Below are positions 15,472-17,848 of a stretch of 17,848 nt of DNA, one piece after another (the stretch's first letter is position 1; each line of letters begins with the position of its first letter). Under the pieces are notes generated by a model. It was not told where the DNA came from. It made no database searches and saw nothing but the letters and a program-made list of their open reading frames with translations. A program made the position numbers and the translations under genes. Location of the stretch: positions 1 through 17,848 of the forward strand of contig JAPOQV010000646.1 in the NCBI GenBank assembly GCA_026710565.1, in the 5' to 3' direction. This DNA comes from Spirochaetaceae bacterium (GTDB taxonomy: Bacteria; Spirochaetota; Spirochaetia; SZUA-6; Bin103).

Positions 15472-16359
15472 ATGACGGGCAAGGCCAACTGGTTCGACGT
15501 CCTGAACGTGATCCTGCTGTTCGCGTTCACGCTGCTGATGCTGTTTCCCTTCTACCACGTGTTCGCGCTCTCCACGAGCAGCGGTCCGGGGTTGGCCAGC
15601 GGACACGCCAACTACATTCCGGTCGGCTTCAACCTCGATGCCTACCGCATGGTGGTGGAGCACCACGAACTGCTCATCTCCTACTACAACTCGGTGCGAT
15701 ACGCCGCGTTGGGCACCGTGATCTATCTGCTGGCCACCTCGCTGGTCGCCTACCCCCTTTCCATCCGCGGCTTCTGGCTGAACACCCCGGCCACGGTGCT
15801 GTACGTGCTCACGATGTTCGTCACGGGCGGTCTGATCCCCACCTATCTGCTGTACCGGACGCTCGGACTGCTCGACACGATCTGGGTCATGGTGCTTCCC
15901 GGGGCGGTGACCGTGTTCGGCGTCATCGTGTTCCGGACCCAGTTCCGGAGCGTGAGCAGCGAGTTGCGCGAAGCTGCCTATATGGACGGCGCCGGCGACT
16001 TCCGGGTGCTGTTCCGGGTCGTCCTGCCGCTCTCCAAGCCGATCCTGGCCACCTTCGCGCTGTTCCGCATCGTGGCGATATGGAATGACTTCTTCACGCC
16101 GTTCATCTACATGAACGACGACCGGCTGCAGCCGCTGACCGTTCTCATGCGCCGCCTGCTGATCACCCTGGAGATCACGGACGTCAGCCGCGACCGCAGC
16201 CTGCAGGACCTGTTGCTGGAGGTGGAGCGCGACCCGGTGCCGATTCAGGCGTTCCGGGCCGCGTCGATCATCGTCATGGTGCTGCCGATCATGTGCATCT
16301 ACCCCTTCATCCAGCGCTACTTCGTCAAAGGCATCATGATCGGCTCCCTCAAGCAGTGA
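15472..16359 (+). CDS. Carbohydrate ABC transporter permease, YtcP-type
   Basis: Second permease (295 aa) of the importer. The YtcP/AraQ family pattern is clear: a first membrane segment (about 10-33, LLFAFTLLMLFPFYHVFALS), TGGLIPTYLLY (118-128), and the EAA loop EAAYMDGAG (167-175) with VLPLSKP (184-190). The family-typical ending is PFIQRYFVKGIMIGSLKQ. ATG 15472 follows permease 1 by 13 bp, with a GGACGGAAG element just upstream, so both are made from one mRNA. The last gene of this transport operon is likely this one, since the next gene has its own candidate promoter. No ATPase gene accompanies it. Confidence 0.93.
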   Translation: MTGKANWFDVLNVILLFAFTLLMLFPFYHVFALSTSSGPGLASGHANYIPVGFNLDAYRMVVEHHELLISYYNSVRYAALGTVIYLLATSLVAYPLSIRGFWLNTPATVLYVLTMFVTGGLIPTYLLYRTLGLLDTIWVMVLPGAVTVFGVIVFRTQFRSVSSELREAAYMDGAGDFRVLFRVVLPLSKPILATFALFRIVAIWNDFFTPFIYMNDDRLQPLTVLMRRLLITLEITDVSRDRSLQDLLLEVERDPVPIQAFRAASIIVMVLPIMCIYPFIQRYFVKGIMIGSLKQ

Positions 16360-16384
16360 GCAGCACGGTCTCACGCGCTATACT
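16356..16384 (+). promoter_or_regulatory. Putative promoter of MNT/HEPN pair
   Basis: TATACT at 16379-16384 matches the -10 consensus in five of six positions. A weak -35 (GTGAGC, 16356-16361) lies 17 nt upstream, overlapping the permease stop. Transcription would start near 16391, so a GTG at 16387 would fall outside the mRNA, which supports ATG 16405 as the start of the next gene. Confidence 0.35.
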
Positions 16385-16404
16385 CGGTGCTGGAGATACG
16401 GGCC

Positions 16405-16776
16405 ATGGGCGTCGAGCCGGCGGACACGATTGCCTTCCTGCGGCGGCGCGAGGCTACCCGCCAGCGCGAGTTGGACGCGCGGTTTGATGCGGCGTGGGAG
16501 GACTTCGACCGCATCGTTGAGATGATCGTGCGCGAGTTCGCGCCGGCACGCATCTGGCAATGGGGTTCGCTGCTTCACCGCCGCCACTTCTCCCTGCGTT
16601 CCGACATCGACATCGGCGTGGAGGGGCTGGGACGTGCGGAGCGGCTGTTCGAGCTCCATGCGCGCGCCGAAGCGCTGACCGTGTTCCCGCTTCACATCGT
16701 AGAGTTGGAGCGCATCGAGCCGGAGTACGCGTGCCTGATCCGCAACCCGGGCCGGCTGGTGCATGGCGTCCGCTGA
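16405..16776 (+). CDS. Minimal nucleotidyltransferase (MNT-type) antitoxin
   Basis: Small nucleotidyltransferase-fold protein (123 aa) of the kind paired with HEPN toxins; characterised relatives silence the toxin by transferring AMP to a tyrosine. The active-site signature is WGSLL (53-57) followed by SDIDIGVEG (66-74), giving the GS...DxD metal site with D67 and D69. E100 in HIVELE is a candidate third carboxylate. A basic, helical N-terminus (FLRRREATRQRELDARFD) precedes it. I prefer ATG 16405, with GGAG at 16392-16395 nine nt upstream, over GTG 16387. Its stop overlaps the next gene by 14 nt, typical of coupled toxin-antitoxin pairs. The catalytic residues are intact. An unrelated nucleotidyl transfer role is the alternative. 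Confidence 0.8.
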   Translation: MGVEPADTIAFLRRREATRQRELDARFDAAWEDFDRIVEMIVREFAPARIWQWGSLLHRRHFSLRSDIDIGVEGLGRAERLFELHARAEALTVFPLHIVELERIEPEYACLIRNPGRLVHGVR

Positions 16777-17269
16777 CCGCATCGCGGCGCTGGCCGCCGA
16801 GCTCGATGCCGCGCTGCCCGTGCTCGACCGCATCAACTCGTTCTACGATCGGTTCCAACACCAGCGAGCCGGCGCCCCCCGGACCGTGGAGGACGCGATC
16901 ATCGTCAGCGACGTGATGGTGTCATTCTACACCTGCCTGGAGACCGCGTTTCTGCGCATCAGTCAGTTCTTCGAGAACGCGCTCGATGACGCTCGCTGGC
17001 ACGAGCAGCTTCTGCGGGCGATGACCTGGACCGTTCCCGAGGTGCGTGAGCGGGTCATCTCCGACGCGACCCTCGCCTCCCTCTCGGAGTTGCGCCGGTT
17101 CCGCCACTTCAAGCGCTACTACTTCTCGTTCGACTACGACTGGGATCGGCTGGAGCTGGTTCGCTCCAAGTACCTGGCGTGTCGCGGTCAGGTACGCGGC
17201 GAGCTGGCAGCTTATTCGGCTTATCTCCAGCGCCTGGCGAGAGCCGCACGCACGTCTGAGACGCAGTAG
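16763..17269 (+). CDS. HEPN-domain (HepT-like) putative ribonuclease toxin
   Basis: All-helical protein (168 aa) encoded directly after, and overlapping, the MNT gene. It fits the HepT-like/HEPN side of an MNT-HEPN module, where the HEPN protein is normally an RNase. Helices cover ~4-30, 42-75 (VEDAIIVSDVMVSFYTCLETAF), 78-100 and 125-162. The expected RX4-6H site falls in RRFRHFKRYYF (111-121). However, it reads R114-X4-Y119-Y120-F121 rather than R-X4-H-X-Y, and the nearby H115 does not fit the spacing. RNase activity and the usual AMP-acceptor tyrosine are therefore uncertain. The subfamily may have its own motif (RHFKRYY). Context supports a toxin-antitoxin role; activity is unproven. Confidence 0.7.
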   Translation: MASADRIAALAAELDAALPVLDRINSFYDRFQHQRAGAPRTVEDAIIVSDVMVSFYTCLETAFLRISQFFENALDDARWHEQLLRAMTWTVPEVRERVISDATLASLSELRRFRHFKRYYFSFDYDWDRLELVRSKYLACRGQVRGELAAYSAYLQRLARAARTSETQ

Positions 17270-17309
17270 CGCGCTTCACACCTCCCCTCGATCGGCGCAT
17301 GATCGTCCG

Positions 17310-17848
17310 ATGAACGCCACGCACCCCTCGATCTTCCTCGGCGCGGAGCCGGGACCGAGCCGGCGGTCCCTGGACCAGCTTCGCACGACGATCGACAGCG
17401 CGTACGGAGCACAGCTCTGGGAGACCGTCCGGCAGGGCGCCGAGGAGTCCGTCGGTACGGATCCGCTCCTGCCCGGCACGGCGCTACCCGGCCGCCCGGC
17501 GGAGCAGGTCCGGCACGCCAACGCGGACAACACCATCTGCCAGGCGGTGGTGCGGCGGCTGCTGCGCGACTCCCTGGTCCATCTGATCACCGGCGAGGAG
17601 CGCTTTCGACAGGACGCGCTCGGACAGATGGAGGCGCTGTTCGACGCGAAGCGATGGCCGCAGTGGCTGGACTTCGCCCACGAGATGTTCGAGGCCGACC
17701 TGCGCCACCGGCAGCCCCGCGCCCGCCGCGCCGCCGCCGCCCGGCGCAGCCGGGCCCCGGGGGGGCGGGGGCGCCACCCACTCGCCCGGAGCCTCGGGCG
17801 GCGGCGGGGGGGGGGGCAGCGGCTGCCCCGGGCCCCCGCCCACCACCA
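17310..17848 (+). CDS. N-terminal fragment of a heparinase II/III-like protein (3'-truncated)
   Basis: Open frame with no stop to the end of the window. The first ~135 residues look protein-like: it opens MNATHPSIFLGAEP, similar to the N-terminal strand of heparinase II/III-type proteins. A helical stretch follows (ICQAVVRRLLRDSLVHLITGEERF), then WPQWLDFAHEMFEADLRH (116-133), which resembles the start of their alpha/alpha toroid. The catalytic region lies beyond the contig. No signal peptide is visible. The start at ATG 17310 has only a weak upstream site. From about 17715 the translation turns into Arg/Gly/Pro/Ala low complexity, probably degraded contig-end sequence rather than real protein. 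A second lyase would fit the locus, but the family call is tentative. Confidence 0.5.
   Translation, partial: MNATHPSIFLGAEPGPSRRSLDQLRTTIDSAYGAQLWETVRQGAEESVGTDPLLPGTALPGRPAEQVRHANADNTICQAVVRRLLRDSLVHLITGEERFRQDALGQMEALFDAKRWPQWLDFAHEMFEADLRHRQPRARRAAAARRSRAPGGRGRHPLARSLGRRRGGGQRLPRAPAHH

Noticed and set aside
13935..15530. 531-codon minus-strand frame spanning the divergent promoter region
   Set aside because: It crosses the intergenic region and overlaps the permease and binding-protein genes out of frame. The translation is His/Gln/Asp-rich filler.
1..17848. CRISPR array, tRNA, rRNA or insertion sequence
   Set aside because: No regularly spaced repeats, cloverleaf or transposase-like protein was found in the genes or gaps by reading; all intergenic gaps are under about 135 bp.

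Overview
The window is a high-GC bacterial segment that looks like a complete metagenomic contig: a gene is cut at each end, and the last ~130 bases decay into G/C low complexity. The two solute-binding proteins have signal peptides without a lipobox cysteine, followed by an Ala/Gly/Gln/Glu-rich linker. Together with the LplB-type permeases and the carbohydrate-scavenging theme, this reminds me of high-GC Spirochaetaceae. That is inference from protein style; there is no marker gene. I see no rRNA, tRNA, CRISPR array, transposase or integrase.

Region 1 (2-7840, all +) reads as one catabolic operon: a 5'-truncated phytanoyl-CoA dioxygenase-family gene, two LplB/YtcP-type ABC permeases, a solute-binding protein with a DUF3502-like C-terminus, a large cytoplasmic heparinase II/III-like lyase, and a UxuA-type mannonate dehydratase joined to the lyase by an ATGA overlap. 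The simplest reading is import of a uronate-containing oligosaccharide, lyase cleavage inside the cell, and processing of an aldonate toward 2-keto-3-deoxygluconate. The sugar cannot be named from sequence.

Region 2 (about 7841-9315, +) is a defence/stability islet: a VapBC-like pair (an unusual 163-aa putative antitoxin plus a PIN-domain toxin, ATGA overlap) and then a HicAB pair (ATGA overlap). An AT-rich leader with two perfect inverted repeats precedes the first pair.

Region 3 (9346-12605, +) holds tandem, diverged paralogues. Each has an N-terminal concanavalin-like domain and an Asp-box (BNR) beta-propeller; both lack signal peptides and an obvious sialidase RIP motif. They end at a strong hairpin terminator facing a convergent gene.

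Region 4 (12737-16359) is a second LplABC-type sugar importer. Its binding-protein gene is on the minus strand, divergent from the two permease genes, and overlapping promoters can be drawn in the 124-bp gap. Neither importer has an ATPase gene here, so a shared ATPase elsewhere is likely.

Region 5 (16405-17269, +) is a MNT/HEPN-type pair whose HEPN partner has RX4-Y-Y-F where RX4-H-X-Y is expected. Region 6 (17310-end, +) is the N-terminal part of what looks like a second heparinase II/III-type protein.
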